This document shows, in pieces, positions 1-7,335 of a stretch of 24,853 nucleotides of DNA (position 1 is its first letter; each line of letters starts with the position of its first letter). The translations under genes and the position numbers were made by a program. The DNA comes from Lachnoclostridium sp. Its GTDB lineage: Bacteria; Bacillota_A; Clostridia; Lachnospirales; Lachnospiraceae. The notes under the pieces were generated by a model. That model saw nothing but the letters and a program-made list of their open reading frames with translations. It ran no database searches and was not told the origin of the DNA. The DNA lies in NCBI GenBank assembly GCA_015057755.1, contig SVDR01000039.1, positions 1 through 24,853 on the forward strand, read 5' to 3'.

Positions 1-90
1 TCTAAGAAATATGAATGTTATGTTGCAATTGGAGATGTTGATGTTCTGGTTGATCAAGAGTATAGACGAATTAAAGCTTTTATGAAATAA
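1..90 (+). CDS. C-terminal fragment of an unidentified protein (5' end outside window)
   Basis: An open frame enters the window at base 1 and runs for 29 sense codons to a TAA at 88-90, ending in the residues YRRIKAFMK. It contains an acidic, hydrophobic stretch (AIGDVDVLVDQEY) but no motif that I recognise. Because the beginning is missing, neither start nor function can be given. A 9-bp hairpin begins about 20 bases after the stop, which fits a gene end. The frame could in principle be a chance opening, since only about 30 codons are visible. Confidence 0.5.
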   Translation, partial: SKKYECYVAIGDVDVLVDQEYRRIKAFMK

Positions 91-109
91 TATATGAAAG
101 AAATAAAAT

Positions 110-144
110 GCTCCCGATACTATTATTTATTAGTAATCGGGAGC
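110..144 (+). terminator. Hairpin after the partial gene, possible terminator
   Basis: A perfect 9-bp stem (GCTCCCGAT at 110-118 pairing with ATCGGGAGC at 136-144) encloses a 17-base AT-rich loop. It starts 20 bases after the stop codon of the partial gene. No clear U-tract follows on the plus strand (next bases GAATCTATATAG), so it may be a weak terminator or an RNA-stabilising 3' hairpin. Confidence 0.4.
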
Positions 145-214
145 GAATCTATATAGATTATCCATATAATTTAAACTACAGATTGTTGAATTAAAGACGA
201 ATCGTTAATTTAGG

Positions 215-248
215 AAGATGGGGGCAAATGCAACTGCCCCCATCTTTT
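215..248. terminator. Strong hairpin terminator downstream of the Lon-like protease gene
   Basis: A 12-bp stem (AAGATGGGGGCA at 215-226 with TGCCCCCATCTT at 235-246) and an 8-base loop lie just beyond the stop of the minus-strand protease gene at 253. The T run is short on both sides, but the stem is GC-rich and the position is right for ending that gene. It may also stop plus-strand read-through. Confidence 0.7.
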
Positions 249-252
249 ACGC

Positions 253-2649
253 TTATTCTTTTGCTGCCTCATGGAATTCTTTCAGTTTCTTCAGCACCTT
301 TCCATGCACACTATCTTCCGGATATTCCCCATTCTTATTTCGTTCACCAGCCGGGTGCTGCATAAGAAGCTCGATTCCTTGGTCGATGTGGGTAATCGGG
401 TAAATGTGGAAGGTTCCGTTCTTGACTGCCTCCACGACTTCATCATTGAGAACCAGATCTTTGACGTTGGATTGTGGAATTAAGACACCCTGGTTTCCGG
501 TCAGACCACGTTTTTTACAGAGGTCGAAGAATCCTTCGATCTTGTGGGTCACACCGCCGATGGCCTGAATTTCGCCTTTCTGATTGACGGAGCCGGTCAC
601 GGCCAGATCCTGGCGGATTGGGAGTTCGGAAAGGGAGGAGATGATGCAGTACAGTTCGGTACTGGAGGCGCTGTCGCCGTCGATGCCGTTGTAGTTCTGC
701 TCAAAGCAGACACGGCAGGAGAGGGACATCGGGAATTTCTGGGCGTAAGTCTGTCCGAGGAAACCGGTGATGATCTGCACGCCTTTGTCATGGGTCTGTC
801 CGCTCATGCGGGCTTCTTTTTCGATGTTTACGATGCCTGATTTTCCGACGTAGGTAGTGGCAGTGATGCGGGACGGGGTTCCGAATGCATAGCTGCCCAT
901 GTCGAGGACAGCGAGGCCATTGATCTGACCAATCTCGGCACCGTCGGTGTCGATCATAATCACGCCTTCATCCAACATTTCGTCCATTTTCTCTTTGTAG
1001 AGCATCAGGCGCTGTTCTTTTTCTTTGATGGCTTTGCGGATATGTTCGGCAGTAACGACCGTTGCATTGCTCATTTGCGCCCATGTGAATGCTTCGCCTA
1101 AAATCTCGGACAGGTAGTTGAACCGTGTCGATAATTTATCCTGTCTGGATGCGGAGCGGGAGGAATGTTCGATGATGGCGCAGACGGCGCTTACGTCGAA
1201 TTCCAGGGTGTGTTCGCGTTCTACGAAGCCTTTGATGAACTGGGCAATTTTTATGATATTTTCATCGGTTCGCGGCATTTCGTAGTCGAAGTCGGCGCGG
1301 ATCTTGAAGGATTTATCGAATTCAGCATCGTACTGGCTCAGTACGTCGTAATAATAGTCATTGCCGATCATGATGACTTTGAGCTGAGCAGGGATCGGCT
1401 CCGGCTGCAGGGTCGGGACTGCAGTAGTATTTGCCAGTTCGCGGATGGAATCCATGTCGATTTCTTTGGTCTTGATCACGCGGCGAAGCGCCTCCCACGC
1501 ATGGGGAGCAGAGAGAATGTCCTGGGCCTGCACGATCAGGTAACCGCCGTTGGCCTGGTGGAGCAGACCGGCTTTGATCTTCATAAAATCGGTGGTCAAC
1601 GTACCAAATTCATTGTCATATTCGGTTTCGCCCATGAGGTTATTGTAGGTTGGATTGAAAGTTACCACCACAGGCGCGCCCTTGGTTTCAGAATGATCCA
1701 CGATCAGGTTGACACGGTATTTTAATGTCACATCTTCTTCCGGTTTCTTGGCGATCATCGGAAGCAGAGACGCAAGTGCATCTTCTTGAACTTCGGATGT
1801 GTCCATAAACTGACCCAGATGGTTAAGCACGTCATTTTGCACCGCTGTAATGTAGGAGACGGCGCGGTCGTAAGTCTGATAATGCTCTAAGATTTCCTGT
1901 ACATGTCTTCCGATGGCGAACATACCGATTTTACGATTCAGTTCATCGACTTTCTGCTCGCTTTCTTTTTCTAATCGCTGGGTCTCGCGGAAGGTAAGAC
2001 TGGCCTTTTCCTGGATCAGTTGAGAATTTTGTTCAATCGCATCTTTCGTTTCATCCGGAAGTGCTTCGAACGCCTCGTCCTCCATTGGCTCCCCATTGAC
2101 AAGCGGAATAAAATAAATGCCGGCCTCTGTATTTTTGATCTGGAAGCTGTATTCAGCAGCAAATGCATGAAGCTCTGCGAGGAGAGCGTCCTGCTTGAGT
2201 TCGTAACTGTGGAGGAGTGCCATTTTCTGCTTTTCGTAATCTTCGGACTGCAGGGCTTTTGGCAGTTCTTTCTTGAAAATGGCTACCAGTTTCGCCATAT
2301 CTTCTTTGAAGTGCTTTCCTGTTCCGGCTTCAAAGTAAATGGCGATTGGCTTTTTCGGATTCTGGAAGTTGTAAACGTAGCACCAGTCAGTCGGAACCGG
2401 CTCGGTTGCCGCCAGTTTTTTTGTACTGCGGCAGGCGTATGTAGTCTTTCCGGTACCGGATGGGCCGGACATGTAGATGTTATAGCCTTTCATTTTCACA
2501 GCCAAACCGAAGTCAAATGCCTGAACGGCTCGTTCCTGCCCGATGATTCCATCCAGGGGCTCCAATTCTGCGGTGGTCCGGAAGGAGAATGCTTCGGGAT
2601 TGCAGTAGTTTTTTAGCTGAGTGTAGTCTAATTCGAATGGTTTCTTCAT
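253..2649 (-). CDS. Lon-family ATP-dependent protease (LonB-like AAA_32 / Lon_C type)
   Basis: Encodes 798 aa of a cytosolic ATP-driven serine protease. The start at 2649 (MKKPFELDY) is chosen because AAGGAGG sits just upstream; the frame stays open to 2880, but that extension crosses the neighbour's terminator and coding end. Visible parts: an N-terminal segment with GIIGQERAV, a P-loop (GPSGTGKT, residues 62-69), a long helical charged insertion at roughly 120-310 typical of AAA_32 proteins, the GGYLIVQAQDIL strand region, and a C-terminal Lon peptidase domain. The catalytic pair is Ser660 (in DGDSAS) and Lys703 (in THKIEG); their 43-residue spacing equals that of Ser679/Lys722 in E. coli Lon. 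There is no N-terminal Lon substrate-binding domain. Expected role is degradation of damaged or regulatory proteins; substrates unknown. Transcribed alone, since the upstream ATPase gene has its own terminator. The family is sure; membership of the 'LonB-like ATP-binding protein' subgroup is inferred. Confidence 0.9.
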   Translation of the reverse strand: MKKPFELDYTQLKNYCNPEAFSFRTTAELEPLDGIIGQERAVQAFDFGLAVKMKGYNIYMSGPSGTGKTTYACRSTKKLAATEPVPTDWCYVYNFQNPKKPIAIYFEAGTGKHFKEDMAKLVAIFKKELPKALQSEDYEKQKMALLHSYELKQDALLAELHAFAAEYSFQIKNTEAGIYFIPLVNGEPMEDEAFEALPDETKDAIEQNSQLIQEKASLTFRETQRLEKESEQKVDELNRKIGMFAIGRHVQEILEHYQTYDRAVSYITAVQNDVLNHLGQFMDTSEVQEDALASLLPMIAKKPEEDVTLKYRVNLIVDHSETKGAPVVVTFNPTYNNLMGETEYDNEFGTLTTDFMKIKAGLLHQANGGYLIVQAQDILSAPHAWEALRRVIKTKEIDMDSIRELANTTAVPTLQPEPIPAQLKVIMIGNDYYYDVLSQYDAEFDKSFKIRADFDYEMPRTDENIIKIAQFIKGFVEREHTLEFDVSAVCAIIEHSSRSASRQDKLSTRFNYLSEILGEAFTWAQMSNATVVTAEHIRKAIKEKEQRLMLYKEKMDEMLDEGVIMIDTDGAEIGQINGLAVLDMGSYAFGTPSRITATTYVGKSGIVNIEKEARMSGQTHDKGVQIITGFLGQTYAQKFPMSLSCRVCFEQNYNGIDGDSASSTELYCIISSLSELPIRQDLAVTGSVNQKGEIQAIGGVTHKIEGFFDLCKKRGLTGNQGVLIPQSNVKDLVLNDEVVEAVKNGTFHIYPITHIDQGIELLMQHPAGERNKNGEYPEDSVHGKVLKKLKEFHEAAKE

Positions 2650-2710
2650 ATAGGATACCTCCTTCGGAGAAGCGAAACTGAGATGTGAACGAGGATTGTT
2701 TTCTAAGATT

Positions 2711-2719
2711 ATTTTACCA
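2711..2719 (-). promoter_or_regulatory. Extended -10 promoter of the protease gene
   Basis: Reading the minus strand, TGTGG-TAAAAT (hexamer at 2711-2716, TG element at 2718-2719) lies between the ATPase terminator and the protease start. No good -35 is seen, as expected for extended -10 promoters. It would give a leader of about 55 bases. Confidence 0.4.
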
Positions 2720-2750
2720 CATTTTTTTGATTTTTTGGAGATGGGAAGAG

Positions 2751-2788
2751 AAAAAAACACCGGCTGAGCGGGTTTTGCCTCAGCCGGT
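2751..2788 (-). terminator. Intrinsic terminator of the metal ATPase gene
   Basis: On the minus strand, ACCGGCTGAG (2779-2788) pairs with CTCAGCCGGT (2759-2768) over a 10-base loop, and the stem is followed by G and seven T. It begins 7 bases after the ATPase stop codon and separates it from the protease gene. Confidence 0.9.
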
Positions 2789-2795
2789 AAATGAA

Positions 2796-5549
2796 TTATT
2801 TGTTTGTTTTGTATAACACACGGATAGAGTTGAGCACACAGAGCATTGCTACGCCGGAGTCTGCGAATACGGCCATCCACATGGATGCGATTCCGAATAA
2901 ACCGAGAACCATAACCAGGGCTTTGATCGCGAGGGCGAATACCACGTTCTGGTAGGCAATGGAACCTGTCTGTTTTGCGATGCGGATGGATTCCGGGATG
3001 GCTTCCATGCTGGAAGTCATGAATACCACATCGGCGGCCTCGATGGCTGCGTCTGCACCGCTTCCCATAGCAGCGCCTACGTCCGCACCTGCAAGTACCG
3101 GAGCGTCGTTGATACCGTCACCGACGAACATGGCATTTCCATGCTCTTTGCGGAGCTTCTTGAGAATGTCAAGTTTGTCGCCCGGAAGAAGCTTGGAGTA
3201 TACGGTGTCGATGCCGGTTTCGGCTGCAACTGCCTTTGCTGTTTCTTCGCCGTCACCTGTGAGCATCGCTGTGTGAATGCCAAGCTTCTTTAAGGAAGCG
3301 ACAGCAGCAGCGGACTCTGGTTTGATGGTGTCAGCGATGGCGATGGAACCAATGTATGTACTGTCTTTTGCAAGGAGAACCGTTGTTGCGGACGGATCTT
3401 CCTGGACGGAGGCCATGTCTACATGATTCTCTTCAAGGAATAAACGGTTACCGCAGAGGATCACACCTGCGTGTGTCACGGCGCGGATGCCTTTACCGGA
3501 GATTTCCTGGATGTCATCCGTAGTTTCGATCTTCAGGGATTTTTCCTGTGCGGCTGTGAGAATGCTGTTTCCGATCGGGTGTGTGGAAGCGGTCTCACAT
3601 GCAGCTGCCAGAGCCAGAAGCTCGTCTTCAGACATACCGTGTTCCGGCATGATTTTCTGAACAACGAAGTTACCTTTTGTAATGGTGCCTGTCTTGTCCA
3701 TAACAACCGTTTTTACATTTTTCAGTGCTTCAATGGCAACGCCGCCTTTGAAAAGGATGCCTTGTTTGGAGCCTGCGCCGATGCCTGAGAAGAAGGCAAG
3801 CGGTACGCTCAGTACGAGAGCACACGGACAGCTGATTACCAGGAAAGTAAGGGCTGTGTATACCCAGTGATTCCAGTCGCCTGTGATAATGGATGGAATG
3901 ATCGCAGTCGCAGCTGCGAGGGCAACAACGAACGGTGTGTATACACGTGCAAATTTTGTAATAAAACGCTCAACCTGCGGTTTGCTTGCGGCAGCGTTTT
4001 CAACAGAATCCAGGATTCTTGTTACCATGGATTCGGACAGTTCTTTTTCGACTCTCATTTTCAGGAGACCGGAAGTATTTACGCAGCCGGAAATGACAGA
4101 TGCGCCCGGCTTTACAGCTACCGGAACCGGCTCACCTGTGATCGGAGAGGTGTCGATGCGGCTTTCGCCGTCCACAACGATACCGTCTAACGGGATTCTG
4201 TCGCCCGGACGAACATGAATGATCTGACCGACTTCGCAAAGTTCAGCCGGAATTTCACGTGTGGAGCCGTTTGTGTCAAGGAGAACCGTCTCCGGACGAA
4301 GGTCAACAGCCTCCATGATCTGGCTGCGGCTCTTTTCAACAGCTCTGTGCTCGAATGCCTGACCGACGCGGTAGAAGAGCATTACGCCAACGGCTTCTGC
4401 ATATTCGTGGATCGCAAAGGCGCCGATGGTTGCGATACTCATAAGGAAGTTTTCGTCCATCATGTGGCCGGTCTTCAGGTTTTTGAGAGCAGTTTTCAGC
4501 ACATCTTTTCCGAGAATGATGTATGCGGCAATGAAGCATGCAATGGATGCCAGCGGGATCGCGCCTCCGATGAGATTTCCGATCACAAAAAGGATTGCTC
4601 CTGCGATGATTTCCTTTTTGTCATTTTTATGTTCATCATGGTCGGCGTTGGCCTGTACTTTTGTGCCGTCCTCTCGAACCGTGATTTTTGTGCCAGGTTC
4701 AATGCGGTCTGCAATTTCCTGCATCTGCGGGAGAAGTTCCGTGCCCTTTTTAGAGTAGACACGAAGCTGTCTGGTTGCGAATGTAAGAACTGCATCGTCA
4801 ACATCCGGAAGTTCGCGGATCTTGGCCTCAATCTTTGCGGAGCAGTTTGCACAGTCGATGTTTTCTAAATTGTATACCACACAGTCTTTCTTAACCGGTT
4901 TCTGGCGCACTTCGATGATTGTGCCCGGCTCGATCTTATCAGCGATTTCCTGCATCTTCGGTAAGATTGCAGTGCCTGCAGTGGAGTAGACGCGGAGCTG
5001 TCTGGTTGCAAATGTAAGAATTGCATCATCGACCTCTGGGAGCTCTTTGATGCGCTGCTCGATTTTTGCGGAGCAGTTTGCACAATCGATGTTCTTCATC
5101 ACATATACGATGCACGGGGCTTTAGATGTCGTAACCACTGTAGCAGCGTGCTCGTGATGACCATGGTGATGGTGTTCATGATGGTGTTCGTGGTGGTGTT
5201 CGTGACCGTGATCATGACCGCAGGAGCAGGATTCGCCGTGCTCGTGGTGGTGGTGCTCATGGTGATGTTCATGATGATGCTCGTGACTATGATCATGACC
5301 GCAGGAGCAGGACTCGCCATGTTCGTGGTGATGATGCTCATGGTGGTGCTCGTGGCCGTGGTCATGTCCACAGGAGCAGGACTCGCCATGTTCATGGTGA
5401 TGATGCTCATGGTGGTGCTTGTGGCCGTGGTCATGTCCACAGGAGCAAGACTCGCCGTGTTCGTGGTGGTGGTGCTCATGATGATGCTCGTGACCGTGGT
5501 CATGTCCGCAAGAGCAGGATTCGCCATGTTCGTGTTTATGTTCGCTCAT
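2796..5549 (-). CDS. cadA: P1B-2 type heavy-metal (Zn/Cd/Pb) exporting P-type ATPase with His/Cys repeat tail
   Basis: 917 aa; start fixed by AAGGAGG directly upstream. Domain order: a His/Cys-rich repeat tail (residues 3-134), two HMA metal-binding domains with NIDCANC (Cys156/159 and Cys233/236), transmembrane helices, actuator TGEP (471-474), the membrane CPC motif (574-576), phosphorylation motif DKTGT (Asp618), HP dipeptide (657-658), GDGINDAP hinge (810-817) and the last helices. Lys876 and Asp897 match the membrane-buried Lys and Asp of ZntA-type pumps, arguing for Zn2+/Cd2+/Pb2+ rather than Cu+ export. The two HMA domains are nearly identical, pointing to recent duplication. The promoter carries an ArsR/SmtB-type palindrome, so expression is probably induced by metal. 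No ArsR-type regulator gene lies in the window. The symbol is by family resemblance only; exact metal preference is not provable from sequence. Confidence 0.95.
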   Translation of the reverse strand: MSEHKHEHGESCSCGHDHGHEHHHEHHHHEHGESCSCGHDHGHKHHHEHHHHEHGESCSCGHDHGHEHHHEHHHHEHGESCSCGHDHSHEHHHEHHHEHHHHEHGESCSCGHDHGHEHHHEHHHEHHHHGHHEHAATVVTTSKAPCIVYVMKNIDCANCSAKIEQRIKELPEVDDAILTFATRQLRVYSTAGTAILPKMQEIADKIEPGTIIEVRQKPVKKDCVVYNLENIDCANCSAKIEAKIRELPDVDDAVLTFATRQLRVYSKKGTELLPQMQEIADRIEPGTKITVREDGTKVQANADHDEHKNDKKEIIAGAILFVIGNLIGGAIPLASIACFIAAYIILGKDVLKTALKNLKTGHMMDENFLMSIATIGAFAIHEYAEAVGVMLFYRVGQAFEHRAVEKSRSQIMEAVDLRPETVLLDTNGSTREIPAELCEVGQIIHVRPGDRIPLDGIVVDGESRIDTSPITGEPVPVAVKPGASVISGCVNTSGLLKMRVEKELSESMVTRILDSVENAAASKPQVERFITKFARVYTPFVVALAAATAIIPSIITGDWNHWVYTALTFLVISCPCALVLSVPLAFFSGIGAGSKQGILFKGGVAIEALKNVKTVVMDKTGTITKGNFVVQKIMPEHGMSEDELLALAAACETASTHPIGNSILTAAQEKSLKIETTDDIQEISGKGIRAVTHAGVILCGNRLFLEENHVDMASVQEDPSATTVLLAKDSTYIGSIAIADTIKPESAAAVASLKKLGIHTAMLTGDGEETAKAVAAETGIDTVYSKLLPGDKLDILKKLRKEHGNAMFVGDGINDAPVLAGADVGAAMGSGADAAIEAADVVFMTSSMEAIPESIRIAKQTGSIAYQNVVFALAIKALVMVLGLFGIASMWMAVFADSGVAMLCVLNSIRVLYKTNK
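5148..5543 (-). repeat. Five tandem coding repeats, His/Cys-rich N-terminus of the metal ATPase
   Basis: Five in-frame units of 69, 69, 69, 81 and 81 bases encode EHGESCSCGHDHGH followed by clusters of EHHH/HHHH, and a short GHHEH tail. Units 1-3 are 23 residues and units 4-5 are 27 residues long. Each has one CSC pair and about a dozen His. The DNA of the units is very similar, so copy number could vary by slippage or recombination. Confidence 0.95.
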
Positions 5550-5572
5550 AGGATTTCCTCCTTGTAAATATC

Positions 5573-5598
5573 AACATATGAATAACTGTTCATATGTT
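5573..5598. promoter_or_regulatory. ArsR/SmtB-type operator palindrome of the metal ATPase
   Basis: Perfect 10-bp arms, AACATATGAA (5573-5582) and TTCATATGTT (5589-5598), are separated by 6 bases. On the minus strand the core reads ATATGAACAGTTATTCAT, very close to the known 12-2-12 operator of SmtB/CzrA-family metal sensors. It starts 1 base downstream of the -10 hexamer, so a bound repressor would cover the transcription start. Confidence 0.85.
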
Positions 5599-5599
5599 T

Positions 5600-5628
5600 A
5601 ATATAATACCTCATTCGACAAATTACAA
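5600..5628 (-). promoter_or_regulatory. Promoter of the metal ATPase gene
   Basis: Minus strand: TTGTAA (5623-5628), 17-base spacer, TATATT (5600-5605). It lies right next to the palindromic operator and 50 bases upstream of the start codon. Confidence 0.75.
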
Positions 5629-5674
5629 CCCCGGAACGAAAATAATAAAAAAGTAAAGTGCCGGAGATTCTTTC

Positions 5675-5703
5675 TTTCCAATCGGAATCAGGTGTGTTAT
5701 ATT
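5675..5703 (+). promoter_or_regulatory. Promoter of the thioesterase gene
   Basis: TTTCCA (5675-5680), a 17-base spacer ending in TGTGT, and TATATT (5698-5703). The TG one base before the hexamer makes it an extended -10 element. The start codon follows about 60 bases downstream. Confidence 0.5.
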
Positions 5704-5761
5704 TATTAAGAAGTTTGGAAAACGCAGAAAATCTGCATGAAGTAAGAAAGAAGGAAGTACG

Positions 5762-6181
5762 ATGTTTTCATACGATTGGACGGTACAATACTACGAAACT
5801 GACCAGATGGCCATTGTCCATCATTCAAATTATATCCGCTGGTTTGAGTCTGCACGAACTGCATACCTTTCAAAAATGGGTATTCCGTACGACAAGATGG
5901 AAGAGGCTGGAATTATTAGCCCGGTTCTGAGCGTAAACTGCCAGTACCGCCAGATGACACGATACGGAGAGGTTGTAACGATCACACCGGTTTTGAGTTC
6001 TTATAATGGTGTAAAATATACGGTAACTTATGAAGTGAGAAATAAGGAAAACGGTGCACTCAATGCAACAGGAGAGACGAGTCACTGTTTTCTGAGCAAA
6101 GACGGTAAGATTGTGTCTTTGAAAAAAGTTTTACCGGAGACCCATGCAGTGTTGATGGGATTGGTAAAGAAAGAATGTTAG
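5762..6181 (+). CDS. Acyl-CoA thioesterase of the 4HBT/YbgC hot-dog family
   Basis: 139 aa, the usual length for a single hot-dog domain. The N-terminus YETDQMAIVHHSNYIRWFE matches the family signature in which the Asp (here in ETDQM) sits before the xVxHxNY segment and acts in thioester hydrolysis. The remainder (EVVTITPVL, NATGETSHCFL) fits the beta strands of the fold. It would cleave an acyl-CoA or acyl-ACP in the cytosol; the natural acyl group cannot be told. Start at 5762 follows AAGGAAG with short spacing. A monocistronic gene ending in the large two-way terminator. Context gives no pathway clue. Confidence 0.88.
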   Translation: MFSYDWTVQYYETDQMAIVHHSNYIRWFESARTAYLSKMGIPYDKMEEAGIISPVLSVNCQYRQMTRYGEVVTITPVLSSYNGVKYTVTYEVRNKENGALNATGETSHCFLSKDGKIVSLKKVLPETHAVLMGLVKKEC

Positions 6182-6183
6182 GC

Positions 6184-6229
6184 AAAAGGCAAGAAACGAT
6201 ATATGAATCTATATCGCTTCTTGCCTTTT
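6184..6229. terminator. Large bidirectional terminator between convergent genes
   Basis: AAAAGGCAAGAA (6184-6195) pairs with TTCTTGCCTTTT (6218-6229), and after one A/C mismatch CGATATA (6197-6203) pairs with TATATCG (6210-6216), leaving a 6-base loop. Both strands end in TTTT. It lies between the stops of the thioesterase (6181) and the minus-strand gene (6233) and serves both. Confidence 0.9.
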
Positions 6230-6232
6230 AGA

Positions 6233-7090
6233 TTAGGTCCAATTAGTTTCGATGAGTGCATTTGCTTGATGCTCAGTCAAATGAAATTTTTCCATTAATT
6301 GAGGTAAGAGCTGTTGCTTGTCAAAACCAATGTCTTTGAAAATTCGTATTACAGAAGCGATACTCTGATCAACAGCTTCTCTATACATAATCTGTTCCAC
6401 TTTTGTTAACATGGTTATTTCCCTCCTTAGTTTTTCAGCATAGGCGTTTTCGATAAATTTGTCGGTAAACGTAAGAAGTCCTACGATCACCGTATGTACA
6501 TCGTTCTGACTTGGCAGTTTCTTCGCAAGTTCTACAACCTTTATAATATATTCCTGTTTTGCATCGAGGCCTTTTGCGGTCAAGGGCAAAATCATCAGTT
6601 CCATCAATTCTTCTTCTTTGAGAGATTCATGATTTTCAATTTTAAACCGCAGTTTTTGGTAAATATGATTGGAGTTCATATTTACAAGATAAGCTGCTTC
6701 GATCTTTAACGTGATTCCGCCAAGGTCATAAGTCTCCTGAGCTGATTCAACATCTGCCGTGTAGATGACGATCATACGGATTTCGTGGATTTCTCCCAGG
6801 TTCTTGTTTGACGAATACCGTTTTAGTACGCGTCCGATATAGTCGATGTATTTTACAAAATTTACACGGCTGAATTCGGACTCGTAGTCAATGATTGCAA
6901 GGGAACCGTCGCTTAGAAGAAATAAATTATCTAACCGTAGTTCGTTACTCTCAATTGCGGGCAAATTTGTAGGTAAAATGTCCACAATCTGTAAATGTTC
7001 CAGTCCAAACGGAGCGAGGCTTTTACCGATTAATCGCTCACTGGTAGTTTTTGAAGCAACATCTTTGTTCTGATATGCGATATCACCCAT
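6233..7090 (-). CDS. PD-(D/E)XK nuclease-like protein, Rpn/transposase-31-like (function unknown)
   Basis: 285 aa, no signal peptide or membrane segment. Residues 50-92 resemble the core of Rpn-type PD-(D/E)XK proteins: LRLDNLF with Asp54, a turn (LSDGS), then the strand IIDYESEF with Glu70 and Glu72, followed by a helix of the RxxxYIxxxLKRY kind. In Rpn proteins the last two core residues are usually E-x-Q; here they are Glu-Ser-Glu, so nuclease activity is uncertain. The C-terminal half is helical (EELMELMILPLTAKG, then LPQLMEKFHLTEHQANALI, a small helical module often seen at the end of such proteins). The ribosome binding site is weak (AAGAAAG), so the start is less sure than others. The family assignment is inferred from motif layout only. 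It may be a relic of mobile DNA or a standalone host gene. Confidence 0.65.
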   Translation of the reverse strand: MGDIAYQNKDVASKTTSERLIGKSLAPFGLEHLQIVDILPTNLPAIESNELRLDNLFLLSDGSLAIIDYESEFSRVNFVKYIDYIGRVLKRYSSNKNLGEIHEIRMIVIYTADVESAQETYDLGGITLKIEAAYLVNMNSNHIYQKLRFKIENHESLKEEELMELMILPLTAKGLDAKQEYIIKVVELAKKLPSQNDVHTVIVGLLTFTDKFIENAYAEKLRREITMLTKVEQIMYREAVDQSIASVIRIFKDIGFDKQQLLPQLMEKFHLTEHQANALIETNWT

Positions 7091-7204
7091 TCATTATTCT
7101 TTCTTACATATTAACTATACTACAAATCAAGTAAAACATAAACAACCGCCAGTTCAATTGTGCGTTTTTTGGCGAACACAATCATAGAAATCAGCCTGTG
7201 AAAT

Positions 7205-7233
7205 TTGTGGAATATGACCAAGTATGGTAAAAT
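7205..7233 (+). promoter_or_regulatory. Promoter of the LytTR regulator-kinase-CPBP operon
   Basis: TTGTGG (7205-7210), 17-base spacer, TAAAAT (7228-7233), with TATGG before the hexamer forming an extended -10. It gives a leader of about 95 bases. A second extended -10 (TGTGT-TATGAT, hexamer 7306-7311) lies just before the start codon and could be an alternative start site. Confidence 0.6.
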
Positions 7234-7335
7234 AAACAGAAGAAACAAAAAATAACGATATTCGTGCAGAAAATGACCCAATACAGATTCAGCGGAATTT
7301 TGTGTTATGATAGAGACAGCAAAAGGGGTGACAGA

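Noticed and set aside
2650..2880. N-terminal extension of the Lon-like protease
   Set aside because: It would run through the ATPase terminator and coding end, and the internal ATG at 2649 has a strong AAGGAGG.
5148..5543. CRISPR-like repeat array
   Set aside because: Repeats are in frame, directly adjacent and without unique spacers, and they code for the metal-binding tail.
5148..5567. Open frame opposite the His-repeat tail encoding a Val/Met-rich, membrane-like protein
   Set aside because: It is the mirror of repetitive His/Glu codons (CAT/CAC read backwards as ATG/GTG). It has no ribosome binding site and lies inside a secure gene.
7149..7186. LytTR binding repeats or hairpin before the regulator gene
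   Set aside because: GTT-containing elements are not spaced at the 21-base period expected of LytTR sites, and the hairpin is weak and bulged.
7091..7335. Signal peptide precursor gene upstream of the LytTR/GHKL pair
   Set aside because: Only very short frames (such as MTKYGKI) without a ribosome binding site are present.
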